Origin: an uncultured Pelagibacteraceae bacterium
GTDB lineage: Bacteria > Pseudomonadota > Alphaproteobacteria > Pelagibacterales > Pelagibacteraceae
DNA: 52,038 nt
Assembly (NCBI GenBank): GCA_902617715.1
Contig: CACMXS010000007.1
Location: 1-52,038 of the forward strand
Direction: 5' to 3'
Positions 1-8,299 of this stretch are shown here, one piece after another. Position 1 is the first letter of the stretch, and the number at the start of each line of letters is the position of its first letter. Under the pieces are notes generated by a model. That model saw nothing but the letters and a program-made list of their open reading frames with translations, searched no databases and had not been told where the DNA came from. Both the position numbers and the translations under genes were made by a program.

Positions 1-809
1 ATACCACTTAATACAATAATAAATAAACCTAAGAAAGTCCAATTATCAGGGAAATCACTAAAAAAATAATGACCTATAATTATGTTTGTAATGATCTCAA
101 AGTAACTAAACGGGGCTAATTTAGAGGCATCAGCGTATTTGAGAGACAATATTAAGAATAAATGCCCTATACAAGCAAATATACCTATGGCAGCCATCAT
201 AGACCACTGATTTAAGGTTGGTTTTACCCACACAAATGGCATTACAATAGATATGATTACGGCCCCTACCACACCAGTTAATAATAAAGTAAGCAGAGGA
301 TTATCCGAGGTACTTAATTTACGAGTAATGATCAAATAAAACCCATACATTACACCTGTTCCAAGGGCAGCTATACTTGCTAAGTTAATCTCAACAAAAC
401 CAGGTCTTATTACTACTAAAGAACCTATAAAACCTATAATTACTGCAGACCATCTTCTAAAACCTACCTTCTCACCTAAAAAAACTGGAGAAAAAGCAGT
501 AACAATTAAAGGTGCAACAAATGCTAAAGTTAATGCTTTAGCCAAAGAGATTACCGAGATTGCGTAAAAGAAACACATATTAGCAGTTAAAAGAATTAAA
601 CCTCTTATAAATTGTAATTTTGGTTTGTCGGTCCAAACAAGATTTTTTCGAAAAAATAAAAACATAATAGGAAAAGTGAATGCAACAGTAAAAAAATATC
701 TTGCCCATGTAATTTGCAACACTGGAAGGTCTGCACTTAAGTATTTTGCAAAACCATCCATTATTGGAAGCATAACCCAAGCTAAAAGATTAAATGTTAT
801 GGCCTTCAT
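1..809 (-). CDS. EamA/DMT-family membrane transporter (3' end cut by window edge)
   Basis: The minus strand is open from an ATG at 809 to the window edge, giving about 269 codons with no stop. The protein begins MKAITFNLLAWVMLPIMDGF and contains about eight or nine hydrophobic segments, a pattern typical of drug/metabolite transporter (EamA) carriers of about 290-300 residues, so only a short C-terminal tail is missing. The segment ending ...LSLKYADASKLAPFSYFE is the usual EamA second-repeat signature. It lies 18 bp downstream of the AEC carrier on the same strand, so the two are probably co-transcribed. Substrate is unknown; amino acids or other small metabolites are typical of the family. 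Confidence 0.85.
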   Translation of the reverse strand, partial: MKAITFNLLAWVMLPIMDGFAKYLSADLPVLQITWARYFFTVAFTFPIMFLFFRKNLVWTDKPKLQFIRGLILLTANMCFFYAISVISLAKALTLAFVAPLIVTAFSPVFLGEKVGFRRWSAVIIGFIGSLVVIRPGFVEINLASIAALGTGVMYGFYLIITRKLSTSDNPLLTLLLTGVVGAVIISIVMPFVWVKPTLNQWSMMAAIGIFACIGHLFLILSLKYADASKLAPFSYFEIITNIIIGHYFFSDFPDNWTFLGLFIIVLSG

Positions 810-827
810 AAATATGAAGGATATAGA

Positions 828-1730
828 TTAATTAAAGTATTTTAAAGCAAAGAATACAACAATAGGTATTGTTATAAAGGACATTAAGGTTGATACAACA
901 ATAGTACTAGCAACACTATCAACTATCTTTTTAGGTGAATATATTGATGCCACAAGATAATTTAAAACAGCACTAGGCATTGAACACTGAATTAACAAAA
1001 CACCTGCAGCAAATCCTTCTAAATTGAAATACAAGATTAATAAATATCCAATTATTGGCCCAACAATAACTCTTCCGATAGAAGAAAATATAGCTTTATT
1101 AAGAGAAAAAACCTTGAGTCTTGTTAATGCAATGCCTAAAGACATCAAAATAAGAAATATTGTTGCATACATTAATAAGAAAGTAGTGTTTTCAACAAAA
1201 CCTGGAAGTTCAAAATCATAATAAAGTAAAATTATTGAAATTATTATTGCATAGAAAGGAGGACTTTTTATTATTACATCTAAACTAAATCTTCTGTCAG
1301 CTAAGAATATACCTAATGTAAAATGGCATAAAATAATCAGAGCAGATATCGCTGCTGAAACGCCTAATCCTTGAGATCCATACGCAAACAAACATATTGG
1401 TAAACCCATATTACCGGTATTAGGCATTGTTAACGGTGGAAGTTCTCTTATAATATCTTTGGTATTTAGAAGATATAATATTATTGTTCCAATAATCATA
1501 AAACCTAAAATAGCAATGGCATAATACCAAAAATAATTTAAGAAAATATTAAATGAAATATTTACTGGATTTAAGGCATATATTATCATTGCAGGTGTAC
1601 CTACATTTGCAGCAAAATTTGTAATGAAAGTTGTATCAATTTTTGGATTTTTTTTTCCAAGATAATAACCAATGCCAACTACAAAAAATACCGGAAATAG
1701 AACCTCAAAAAGTTTTATATAAATATCCAT
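828..1730 (-). CDS. AEC (auxin efflux carrier / malonate-type) family transporter
   Basis: A 300-residue membrane protein with about ten hydrophobic segments. The N-terminus (LFPVFFVVGIGYYLGKK) and the central TMPNTGNMGLPICLFAYG segment match the AEC family (PF03547), whose bacterial members move malonate, malate or other anions. The C-terminal half repeats the fold, with QCSMPSAVLNYLVASIY in the equivalent conserved position. It starts 3 bp after the glycosyltransferase stop and precedes the DMT carrier, so it sits in a four-gene minus-strand run. The family is secure; direction of transport and substrate are not. Confidence 0.9.
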   Translation of the reverse strand: MDIYIKLFEVLFPVFFVVGIGYYLGKKNPKIDTTFITNFAANVGTPAMIIYALNPVNISFNIFLNYFWYYAIAILGFMIIGTIILYLLNTKDIIRELPPLTMPNTGNMGLPICLFAYGSQGLGVSAAISALIILCHFTLGIFLADRRFSLDVIIKSPPFYAIIISIILLYYDFELPGFVENTTFLLMYATIFLILMSLGIALTRLKVFSLNKAIFSSIGRVIVGPIIGYLLILYFNLEGFAAGVLLIQCSMPSAVLNYLVASIYSPKKIVDSVASTIVVSTLMSFITIPIVVFFALKYFN

Positions 1731-1733
1731 TAA

Positions 1734-3860
1734 TTAAAAAAGATTATAGTTTTTGCCAGTGCTTATGTTTATGAAATATTCGGTAATACGTTTTTCATTA
1801 AAAAGTTTAAAATATTTCTTTTTACCATTCATGGCTATTTTTTTTCTAGCTTTATCATTCTTAGAATAAAATTTTACTTTATCAGCCAAATCATTAATAC
1901 TAGTGTAAAAAACTATTTCATTTTTATTAAAAAAATGATGCATTTGGACTTTTTTATCGATAAATGTTAATAAACCATTACCCATTAATGATGCTATTCT
2001 ATTGCTAGAATAATATTTCGTTGGTTTTCCCCTACTTAAATTTAAACCCATTTTTGAGTTAATTAGTGATCTAAAAAAATTATCACCCCATATAGGTTGT
2101 TTATTAGCAAATCCGTAAAAATCATATTTAACACTTGGTATTTTCTTTACTAAATTATTTAAAAAAACAATCCTATCATCTTCTGTGCCTTCTTTGAGTG
2201 TTGCTCTGTTGACGCCATGACTCATTGCATAAAATAAATCTTTTTGTGGTCTTAATTTATAAACATCAAAAAACTCAATATTTCTATCAACTGGAACAAA
2301 GAAAAAATGAATATTATCAATATTTTTTTTTTGTTTAATTAATTCATTTGGATGAGTTGTTAGAAAAGTATGATCAACTAAATTTGAATATTTTTTAATA
2401 TTTTCAATATTATTTCTAGAATATTCTAAACTTGGCATCACTGGATCTTCATTCCATTGGGATATGATTAAATTTCTATTTATGGATTTAAGTGTATCAA
2501 TAGTTTCAGGATCTATATTTTTTGTATGTCCAAAAAATAAAAAATCTGGATTATAATTTCTGAAGGATTCAATTAAATATTTTTGAAAAGAGTTCTTATT
2601 AGAAAAAAAGTTTAATGACTTATTGTTTTTAAGATAATCTCTGTCGCTAAGTTCTAAAACATCATGTCCATTTCTTATAAAACCATTAGAAAATTTTTTA
2701 CCTAAAGAAATATTATAAAGTCTATGATTCAGTTTTTGGCCTTGATTGTATATATTTATAATTTTAAGTTTATTTTTGATAAAATTAAAATTACTATAAG
2801 GTAAAGCTTCTTGTCTAACTTTATCAATTATTTTTGTATTTTCATGAATAGTATGATCAACATTTTGATATGATCTTTTTTGTATTAAATTTCTGTCTTT
2901 TTTATTTTTAATTAAATATCTAATCGATCTATAAAGATTATCTATATCTAAATTTTTTAATATAATTGCTTCGCTAGTAGTTTCTACTAACCCTCCCCTA
3001 TTTGAAATTATTGTTGCACAACCACGTGACGTAGACTCTAGAGCTGTTCTTCCAAATGGTTCTTCCCATTTTGAAGGAACGACAGAGATAGAAGTTTTAT
3101 CTAATAGATCTAAAACTTTTTTATGGCTCAAAAAACCTAATTCATAATGATTTTTATGATTAATAAAAATTTTTCTTCTATCTTCATCTCCAACAGAAAA
3201 TGCTTTCCATTTAGGGAACTCATTTAAAATTTTTATAATTGATTTTGCATACAAATCATATCCTTTTGATTCATTTAATTTCCCAATAAATGTAATATAA
3301 TCTTTTTTTTTGGAAATTTTTTTTTTGGCATCAACACTTGGATAGATAACTTCCGTTTTAGTTTTTAATTTATCGTCTATATCATGAAAAAATCTTTTTT
3401 GAGTCCATTCACTTACAAAAATTATTTTTTCAACATTTGATATAATATCAAGCCTTTGTTTTATTGACTTAGATCCATTCATTGATAAAGGATCATTATG
3501 GAAATACATAATATATCTAGAGTTAATATTTCTGATTAATTCATCAAGTATAAGTGGTCTATTATGAATTTCTATAATGTCATAATTTATATTTTTAAAT
3601 TTTTTTATTAATTTAGATGTGTACTCTTTAGTTGCACTTTTTAGTTTTGATTTAATGTTTTTAAGATCAATATTAATATAGTTTCTAGTTAAAAAATCCT
3701 TATCTTTAGTGTGACCATAAATATGATTTGAAGATCGAAATTTTGATTTTTTATAAAATTCAGAAACCCATAGTGAAGCTGCGGATGCTTTACTAAATGT
3801 ATAGTTTTCTTTATAAGGTAAGACTGTAGCTATCTTAATATTTTTTTTTATCAAAGCCAT
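1734..3860 (-). CDS. Double-domain glycosyltransferase (GT4 + CgeB-like)
   Basis: A 708-residue soluble protein made of two glycosyltransferase modules. Residues 1-360 look like a GT4 enzyme: a donor-binding stretch FIGKLNESKGYDLYAKSI near 191-208 and the E-x7-E motif EPFGRTALE at 267-275, followed by SNRGGLVET. Residues 370-708 look like a second GT-B module of the CgeB/Glyco_trans_1_2 kind, with NLSRGKPTKYYSSNRIASLM near the C-terminus, where such proteins bind the nucleotide sugar. It probably acts on cell-surface polysaccharide or lipid-linked sugar. The start at 3860 lies inside the upstream GIY-YIG gene (26-bp overlap), next to a run of nine T on the plus strand. Acceptor and sugar are unknown. 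Confidence 0.85.
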   Translation of the reverse strand: MALIKKNIKIATVLPYKENYTFSKASAASLWVSEFYKKSKFRSSNHIYGHTKDKDFLTRNYINIDLKNIKSKLKSATKEYTSKLIKKFKNINYDIIEIHNRPLILDELIRNINSRYIMYFHNDPLSMNGSKSIKQRLDIISNVEKIIFVSEWTQKRFFHDIDDKLKTKTEVIYPSVDAKKKISKKKDYITFIGKLNESKGYDLYAKSIIKILNEFPKWKAFSVGDEDRRKIFINHKNHYELGFLSHKKVLDLLDKTSISVVPSKWEEPFGRTALESTSRGCATIISNRGGLVETTSEAIILKNLDIDNLYRSIRYLIKNKKDRNLIQKRSYQNVDHTIHENTKIIDKVRQEALPYSNFNFIKNKLKIINIYNQGQKLNHRLYNISLGKKFSNGFIRNGHDVLELSDRDYLKNNKSLNFFSNKNSFQKYLIESFRNYNPDFLFFGHTKNIDPETIDTLKSINRNLIISQWNEDPVMPSLEYSRNNIENIKKYSNLVDHTFLTTHPNELIKQKKNIDNIHFFFVPVDRNIEFFDVYKLRPQKDLFYAMSHGVNRATLKEGTEDDRIVFLNNLVKKIPSVKYDFYGFANKQPIWGDNFFRSLINSKMGLNLSRGKPTKYYSSNRIASLMGNGLLTFIDKKVQMHHFFNKNEIVFYTSINDLADKVKFYSKNDKARKKIAMNGKKKYFKLFNEKRITEYFINISTGKNYNLF

Positions 3861-4098
3861 TTATTAGATCAATTCTTTTTACTCTATCTTTTTTAAGTTT
3901 ATATTCATAAGAAAGTGCTTTTGATTTATTTTTAAAACTTCTTTTATAAACAAGCTCCCATTTATAACCTTTTGTTGCTTTAGCTCCTTTGTTAGAATTA
4001 TGTTTGGCTAACCTACTTTTTATATTATTTGTAAAACCAACATAAGACTTATTTTTAAATCCTTTTATGGTTTTTATAAGGTAAACATGAAAAAGCAT
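3835..4098 (-). CDS. GIY-YIG domain protein (UPF0213-like)
   Basis: An 87-residue protein consisting almost only of a GIY-YIG nuclease fold: VYLIK near residue 5 and YVGFTNNIKSRLAKHN as the second motif, then the Lys-rich helix SKALSYEYKLKK with the conserved Glu at about residue 65. Stand-alone proteins of this size are common and poorly characterised; some bind or nick DNA. The last 26 bp overlap the start of the glycosyltransferase in another frame, so translation may be coupled. Lengths and motifs look complete. Confidence 0.85.
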   Translation of the reverse strand: MLFHVYLIKTIKGFKNKSYVGFTNNIKSRLAKHNSNKGAKATKGYKWELVYKRSFKNKSKALSYEYKLKKDRVKRIDLINGFDKKKY

Positions 4099-4116
4099 GT
4101 TAATAGACTAGTGTTT

Positions 4117-4191
4117 TGGCGGTCCCTAGGGGAATCGAACCCCTCTTTCGAGGATGAAAACCACGTGTCCTAACCGATAGACGAAGGGACC
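4117..4191 (-). tRNA. tRNA-Glu (UUC), CCA encoded
   Basis: The minus strand folds into a full cloverleaf: a 7-bp acceptor stem GGTCCCT/AGGGACC, D-arm GTCT...GGAC, anticodon loop TTTTCAT with anticodon TTC, T-arm AGGGG TTCGATT CCCCT, discriminator G and an encoded CCA. The anticodon stem CGTGG/CCTCG has one T-T mismatch at the middle pair. It is downstream of glpX on the same strand and has its own plausible promoter. Confidence 0.96.
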
Positions 4192-4201
4192 GAAATGCTG
4201 C

Positions 4202-4230
4202 TTTTTATTGCAAAAAATCTTATTTATCAA
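4202..4230 (-). promoter_or_regulatory. Predicted promoter of tRNA-Glu
   Basis: Minus-strand -35 TTGATA (4230-4225) and -10 TAAAAA (4207-4202) are separated by 17 bp, and the -10 ends 10 bp before the tRNA. In such A+T-rich DNA chance matches are frequent, so this is a prediction by position and spacing only. Confidence 0.4.
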
Positions 4231-4250
4231 GTCTTTATAATTTGAATTAT

Positions 4251-5192
4251 TCATATTATTTGTCTAGTTTTTATTATTTTTTTTAATCCTGTAGATTTAT
4301 GGGTAATTAAAGTTTCAGAAGTAAATTCATTTTCATTTATCTCAATACCTGAAACTAAATCTCCTGAAGTAACACCAGTAGCACAAAATATTGAGTCCCC
4401 AGAAACAATCTCGTTTATCTGATATTTTTTGTTTAAATCTCTAATACCCATAGATTTTGCACGTTCTATATCTTTTTTAGTTTGAAATAAAAATTTACAC
4501 TGAAAACTGCAACCAAAAGCATCAAGTGCTGATGCTGCTAACACTCCCTCTGGTCCTCCTCCGATCCCTAAAAAAATATCAACTGAGTATTTTGGATCTG
4601 TAACCAAAAGTGCACCAGATATATCACCATCAGAAATAAGCTTCAGTTTTACTTCTAGCTTTTTTAGTTCTTCAATAATTTCTTTATGTCTTGGTCTATC
4701 CAATATACAGGCAGTTAATTCATTAGGCTTTTTATTCTTAAATTCCGCTAAATTATATATATTTTTTTTTGTAGAAAAGTCTAAATCTACAACATTAGGT
4801 TCAATAAAATTTACAGAAATTTTATTCATATAAGTTTCTGGTGCCTTAAATAAATGAGATTTATTTGATACAGCTATTACGGCTAAAGCTCCCGGTAAAT
4901 TGTTTGCAGCAAAATTGGTACCTTCCAAAGGATCAACAGCAATGTCTAATTCAGGACCAATATTTGTCCCAACTTTTTCCCCTATATAAAGCATTGGCGC
5001 TTCATCAAGTTCACCTTCACCTATAACAACTTCTCCTTTTATATCAATCTTATTAAGTTCATTTCTCATTGAGTCAACAGCTGCTTTATCAGCCGCAATT
5101 TTGTCTTTTTTACCAATATGATAATAAGAAGACAAAGCTGCTCTAGATGAAATATTAAGAAACAAATCCTCAAATTCTTTTTTTAATATCAT
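4251..5192 (-). CDS. glpX: Fructose-1,6-bisphosphatase, class II
   Basis: A 313-residue GlpX enzyme that hydrolyses fructose 1,6-bisphosphate to fructose 6-phosphate in gluconeogenesis, using divalent metal. The family signatures are visible: GEGELDEAPML near residue 58, the metal and phosphate-binding DPLEGT near 87-92 and GIGGGPEGVLAASAL near 209-223. Length is normal for the class. The start ATG overlaps the stop of the upstream SbmA/BacA-like gene (shared base at 5192), which suggests translational coupling. In a SAR11-like cell this would be the gluconeogenic FBPase. Confidence 0.96.
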   Translation of the reverse strand: MILKKEFEDLFLNISSRAALSSYYHIGKKDKIAADKAAVDSMRNELNKIDIKGEVVIGEGELDEAPMLYIGEKVGTNIGPELDIAVDPLEGTNFAANNLPGALAVIAVSNKSHLFKAPETYMNKISVNFIEPNVVDLDFSTKKNIYNLAEFKNKKPNELTACILDRPRHKEIIEELKKLEVKLKLISDGDISGALLVTDPKYSVDIFLGIGGGPEGVLAASALDAFGCSFQCKFLFQTKKDIERAKSMGIRDLNKKYQINEIVSGDSIFCATGVTSGDLVSGIEINENEFTSETLITHKSTGLKKIIKTRQII

Positions 5193-6184
5193 TATTTAAT
5201 TGTTTCAATTGAAACATTTTTTTTTAATTTATTTTCGAATTCCCTCAATCTTTTCCAAACAGAAATTAATTCTACAATTATTGGCCAACTTCTTACTAAA
5301 TATTGAAGTGATGTTTCAACTCTACCAAAAGCCCTTATAATTTGTTGAACAAAGCCTAATGTGATTGCACCTGTTACAATAGTAGGAGCTAAAGCTAGAT
5401 AAGGAACTATAACCATTCCTTGTAAATAACTCCATTTAACAGCATTAAAATAAAGGTAATGAAAATACATTTTATAATGGATTTTTCTAACTCCACCGTA
5501 AAGATCTGTAATTTTTTTTGGCTGCGCGCTTTCTTTAAAATCTTCACCTAATACCAACTCCTTTCTATAAGCGGCTTCTTCTTTTTGAATGTCATATTCA
5601 ATTCCTGGAAGTTTGATACCAACACTTGCTAATAATATTGTTCCACCTAATGCCGAAACAATAGCCACCCATACCAAAGCATGTTCTACTTCGCCTATCC
5701 ATGGAAGAATTGTGATACTTTTAGATAAACCCCATAATATTGGTGTGAAAGCTATTAGGGTCATCAAACTTCTTAACAATTCAGCTCCAAGACTTTCCAT
5801 AATTCTAGCAAATTTTAATGTATCTTCTTGAACTCTTTGTGAAGCACCTTCTATTGAGGAAGCATCGTCCCATTTATCGTGATAAAAATCTGCCATAGCA
5901 GTTCTCCATCTAAAGGTCCAATGACTTGTAAAATAATCGCTAAAAATAACAACTAGAATATAAACTGCAGCTATTTTTGCAAATGTGAAAAGATATGCAA
6001 TAAATTCTTTTTCTGTAACAGAATTAGGTTCAGTTAATGCTTTTTGAAGGGTATCGTAGAATTCACCAAACCATTCATTTATTCTAACATCAAGTTGAAC
6101 TTGATACCATGTAGCAAATAGAATTAATATCGTTCCACCAATACTCCATAAGTGCCATCTTTTATCTGTGAAAAATTTAAACAT
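5192..6184 (-). CDS. SbmA/BacA-like inner-membrane transporter
   Basis: A 330-residue membrane protein. The start FKFFTDKRWHLWSIGGTILI and WYQVQLDVRINEWFGEFYDT are the usual N-terminus of the SbmA/BacA family (PF05992), followed by WRTAMADFYHDKWDD and RVQEDTLKFARIMESLG, which is the conserved cytoplasmic segment of this group, and a C-terminal IIRAFGRVETSLQYLV...ELISVWKRL. Relatives import peptides, modified peptides and some antibiotics, driven by the proton gradient and without an ATPase domain. It sits between an NDUFS4-like gene and glpX; the reason for that pairing is not apparent. Confidence 0.87.
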   Translation of the reverse strand: MFKFFTDKRWHLWSIGGTILILFATWYQVQLDVRINEWFGEFYDTLQKALTEPNSVTEKEFIAYLFTFAKIAAVYILVVIFSDYFTSHWTFRWRTAMADFYHDKWDDASSIEGASQRVQEDTLKFARIMESLGAELLRSLMTLIAFTPILWGLSKSITILPWIGEVEHALVWVAIVSALGGTILLASVGIKLPGIEYDIQKEEAAYRKELVLGEDFKESAQPKKITDLYGGVRKIHYKMYFHYLYFNAVKWSYLQGMVIVPYLALAPTIVTGAITLGFVQQIIRAFGRVETSLQYLVRSWPIIVELISVWKRLREFENKLKKNVSIETIK

Positions 6185-6187
6185 CTT

Positions 6188-6469
6188 TTATTTTAAAAAA
6201 TTATCTGAGTATGATTTCTTAACAGTTTTTCTTTTTTTTGGTTCAATTATTTCGAAGTCTATTTTTTTCTTTTTAGCATAATTAATAGCATTTTCTTTTG
6301 AAGAAAATTCTAATTTTAATTCAGTTAAAGTATCTGAAGAACTTTCCCATCCCATTAAAGGATTTTTAGTGGGATTTTTTGTTTCAAATTCAAGTAACCA
6401 TTTATCAGTTTTTCCGAGACCTGATTGCATAGGACTTTTATTAGGAATGTATATTTTTGCTTTTTTCAT
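6188..6469 (-). CDS. NDUFS4-like NADH dehydrogenase accessory subunit (ETC complex I conserved region)
   Basis: A 93-residue protein matching the ETC complex I subunit family (PF04800), the bacterial counterpart of mitochondrial NDUFS4, found mainly in Alphaproteobacteria. The markers are the start KAKIYIPNKSPMQSGLGKTD, the WLLEFE strand, PLMGWESSSDT and the C-terminal segment KENAINYAKKKKIDFEI. It is expected to bind the peripheral arm of complex I and stabilise the NADH module. Located directly downstream of tRNA-Pro on the minus strand, 6 bp from it, so it may be read from the tRNA promoter. Confidence 0.9.
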   Translation of the reverse strand: MKKAKIYIPNKSPMQSGLGKTDKWLLEFETKNPTKNPLMGWESSSDTLTELKLEFSSKENAINYAKKKKIDFEIIEPKKRKTVKKSYSDNFLK

Positions 6470-6475
6470 AATAGA

Positions 6476-6552
<77 letters not shown>

Positions 6553-6556
6553 AATG

Positions 6557-6589
6557 AAGTACTAATACAGTACTTATTTATTTTTTCAA
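6557..6589 (-). promoter_or_regulatory. Predicted tRNA-Pro promoter overlapped by a perfect inverted repeat
   Basis: Reading the minus strand, TTGAAA (6589-6584) and TATTAG (6567-6562) form a -35/-10 pair with a 16-bp spacer just before tRNA-Pro. The inverted repeat AAGTACT-aatac-AGTACTT (6557-6575) covers the -10 box. It could be an operator or simply chance; on the plus strand the same repeat is followed by a T-rich tract. Confidence 0.4.
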
Positions 6590-6645
6590 TGTATAAAGAT
6601 GTGTAAAACAAGGGATTTTTAATCAGAATCTGTTATATAGACATT

Positions 6646-7119
6646 ATGATAATAGCTTGTCCGTGTGGTGAAAAAAAATTTGAGGTAAACTCAGATCTAA
6701 TACCCTCAACTGGAAGAACTATTCAATGTGGTGCTTGTAATCATGTCTGGTTTTACAAACCAAACCAATCAATCAAAAAAGATATAAATGATACTAGTAT
6801 AATTAAAAAGAAGCTTACAAAGTCAAAAAGAAAAACAGTTCAAACTTTTAATAACGAAACTTTATCAAAAGAAATAGATAATATAATTAATAAAAAGGAT
6901 AAGGCTTTAATAAAATATGAAAAAAAATCAATATTTAAATTTACAAATTTTTTAGCTTACATAATTATATTTATAATAACATTTTTTGCTTTAATAATAA
7001 TTTTAGACACGTTTCAAAGTCAATTATCTATTATTTTTCCAAAACTTGAATTATTTTTGTTTAATCTATATGAGTCTATAGAAGATATATATTTATTTAC
7101 AAAAGATTTAATTAAATAA
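6646..7119 (+). CDS. MJ0042-type zinc-ribbon membrane protein
   Basis: A 157-residue protein. Residues 1-40 form an MJ0042/zinc-ribbon: CPCGEKKFEV at 5-14 and IQCGACNHVWFY at about 26-37, giving C-x-C and C-x2-C metal ligands. A Lys-rich linker follows, then one membrane helix around residues 105-125 (FLAYIIIFIITFFALIIIL) and a C-terminal tail. Such proteins are frequent in Alphaproteobacteria, and some influence membrane-associated regulation, but no activity is established here. It is 1 bp upstream of nhaA, so the two should be co-transcribed. Confidence 0.82.
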   Translation: MIIACPCGEKKFEVNSDLIPSTGRTIQCGACNHVWFYKPNQSIKKDINDTSIIKKKLTKSKRKTVQTFNNETLSKEIDNIINKKDKALIKYEKKSIFKFTNFLAYIIIFIITFFALIIILDTFQSQLSIIFPKLELFLFNLYESIEDIYLFTKDLIK

Positions 7120-7120
7120 C

Positions 7121-8293
7121 ATGATAGATTATATTTCCAAACCGTTTAAATGGTTCTTTAAATTAGAAGCAGCTAGTGGTCTTGTCTTATTATTTGCTGC
7201 AATAATTGCTTTGATAATAAGTAACTCAGAACTTTCAAGCTTATATTTCTCGACTTTAAATAAATATCTTTTTTTAGGCATTAATGAATTTGGAATCAAA
7301 TTAAGTGTTATCCATTGGATAAATGATGCTTTAATGGCAATATTCTTCTTTTTTGTAACATTAGAAATCAAAAGAGAATTTCTTCAAGGTGAGCTTTCAA
7401 ATATAAAACAGGCTTTATTACCGATAATTGGTGCAGTAGGCGGAATGCTCGTCCCTGCTTTAATATATATTTTCATTAATTATGGGGATCCTAAAACGTT
7501 AAATGGTTGGGCCATACCTTCCGCAACAGATATCGCTTTTTCTCTCGGTGTTTTATCTCTTTTAGGAAAAAGAGTACCTTTGTCTCTAAAAGTTTTTTTA
7601 ACAGCATTAGCAATAATTGATGATTTAGGTGCAATAGTTATTATAGCTTTATTCTACTCGGGTGATTTGAGTGTCAAATATTTATCCTTAATGCTAATTG
7701 CATTTATTATCTTATTAATATTAAATAAATATAATATCAAAAAATTTTTACCTTATCTTATAGTTGGTATTATACTTTGGGACTTTACACATAATTCTGG
7801 AATTCATGCGACTATAGCTGGTGTTTTATTAGCTATGACCATACCACACAGAAAAAAAGAAAAGGATTTTTCATTATTAATAAAGATTGAACACGCTATT
7901 AGTCCATATGTTGCTTTTGGTATAATGCCCCTTTTCGCCTTTGCAAATGCTGGGGTTTCCTTAGAGGGTTTATCTATTAATTCTTTAATGGATAAAGTCC
8001 CGCTTGGTATTGTTCTTGGGTTATTTGTTGGAAAACAATTGGGCGTATTTGTTTTTTCTTACATTTCTATAAAATTGAAAGTGGCTCAAATGCCTAGTAA
8101 CACTAGTTGGTATAATTTTTATGGTGTTGGCGTTTTAACTGGTATTGGTTTCACAATGAGTTTGTTTGTCGGAAATTTGGCTTTTGTAGAAAATGTTGAA
8201 TATATGGATGGTGTAAAAATAGGTGTATTAACTGGGTCACTTTTATCCACGCTATTTGGTTACTTCTTGATATTACTTACACCAAATAAATAA
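7121..8293 (+). CDS. nhaA: Na+/H+ antiporter NhaA
   Basis: A 390-residue polytopic protein with about 12 membrane segments. The family hallmarks are WINDALMAIFFFFVTLEIKR near residue 66 and the ion-binding pair in LAIIDDLGAIVIIALFYSGD (two adjacent Asp near residues 166-167), plus SGIHATIAGVLLAM and TGIGFTMSLFVG near the C-terminus. It exchanges Na+ for protons at the inner membrane for pH and salt homeostasis, expected in a marine cell. Length is typical. It follows the zinc-ribbon gene by 1 bp and precedes glutathione peroxidase by 6 bp. Confidence 0.97.
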   Translation: MIDYISKPFKWFFKLEAASGLVLLFAAIIALIISNSELSSLYFSTLNKYLFLGINEFGIKLSVIHWINDALMAIFFFFVTLEIKREFLQGELSNIKQALLPIIGAVGGMLVPALIYIFINYGDPKTLNGWAIPSATDIAFSLGVLSLLGKRVPLSLKVFLTALAIIDDLGAIVIIALFYSGDLSVKYLSLMLIAFIILLILNKYNIKKFLPYLIVGIILWDFTHNSGIHATIAGVLLAMTIPHRKKEKDFSLLIKIEHAISPYVAFGIMPLFAFANAGVSLEGLSINSLMDKVPLGIVLGLFVGKQLGVFVFSYISIKLKVAQMPSNTSWYNFYGVGVLTGIGFTMSLFVGNLAFVENVEYMDGVKIGVLTGSLLSTLFGYFLILLTPNK

Positions 8294-8299
8294 TTATTA

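Noticed and set aside
580..831. Two short frames near the left end, one on each strand.
   Set aside because: The minus-strand DMT transporter frame from 809 explains this DNA; the short frames are in other phases.
3841..3849. Nine-T run as a frameshift joining GIY-YIG and glycosyltransferase genes.
   Set aside because: Each gene has its own complete domain, start and stop, and an overlap is usual in this genome. A slip product remains possible, so it is listed only as a check under the fusion finding.
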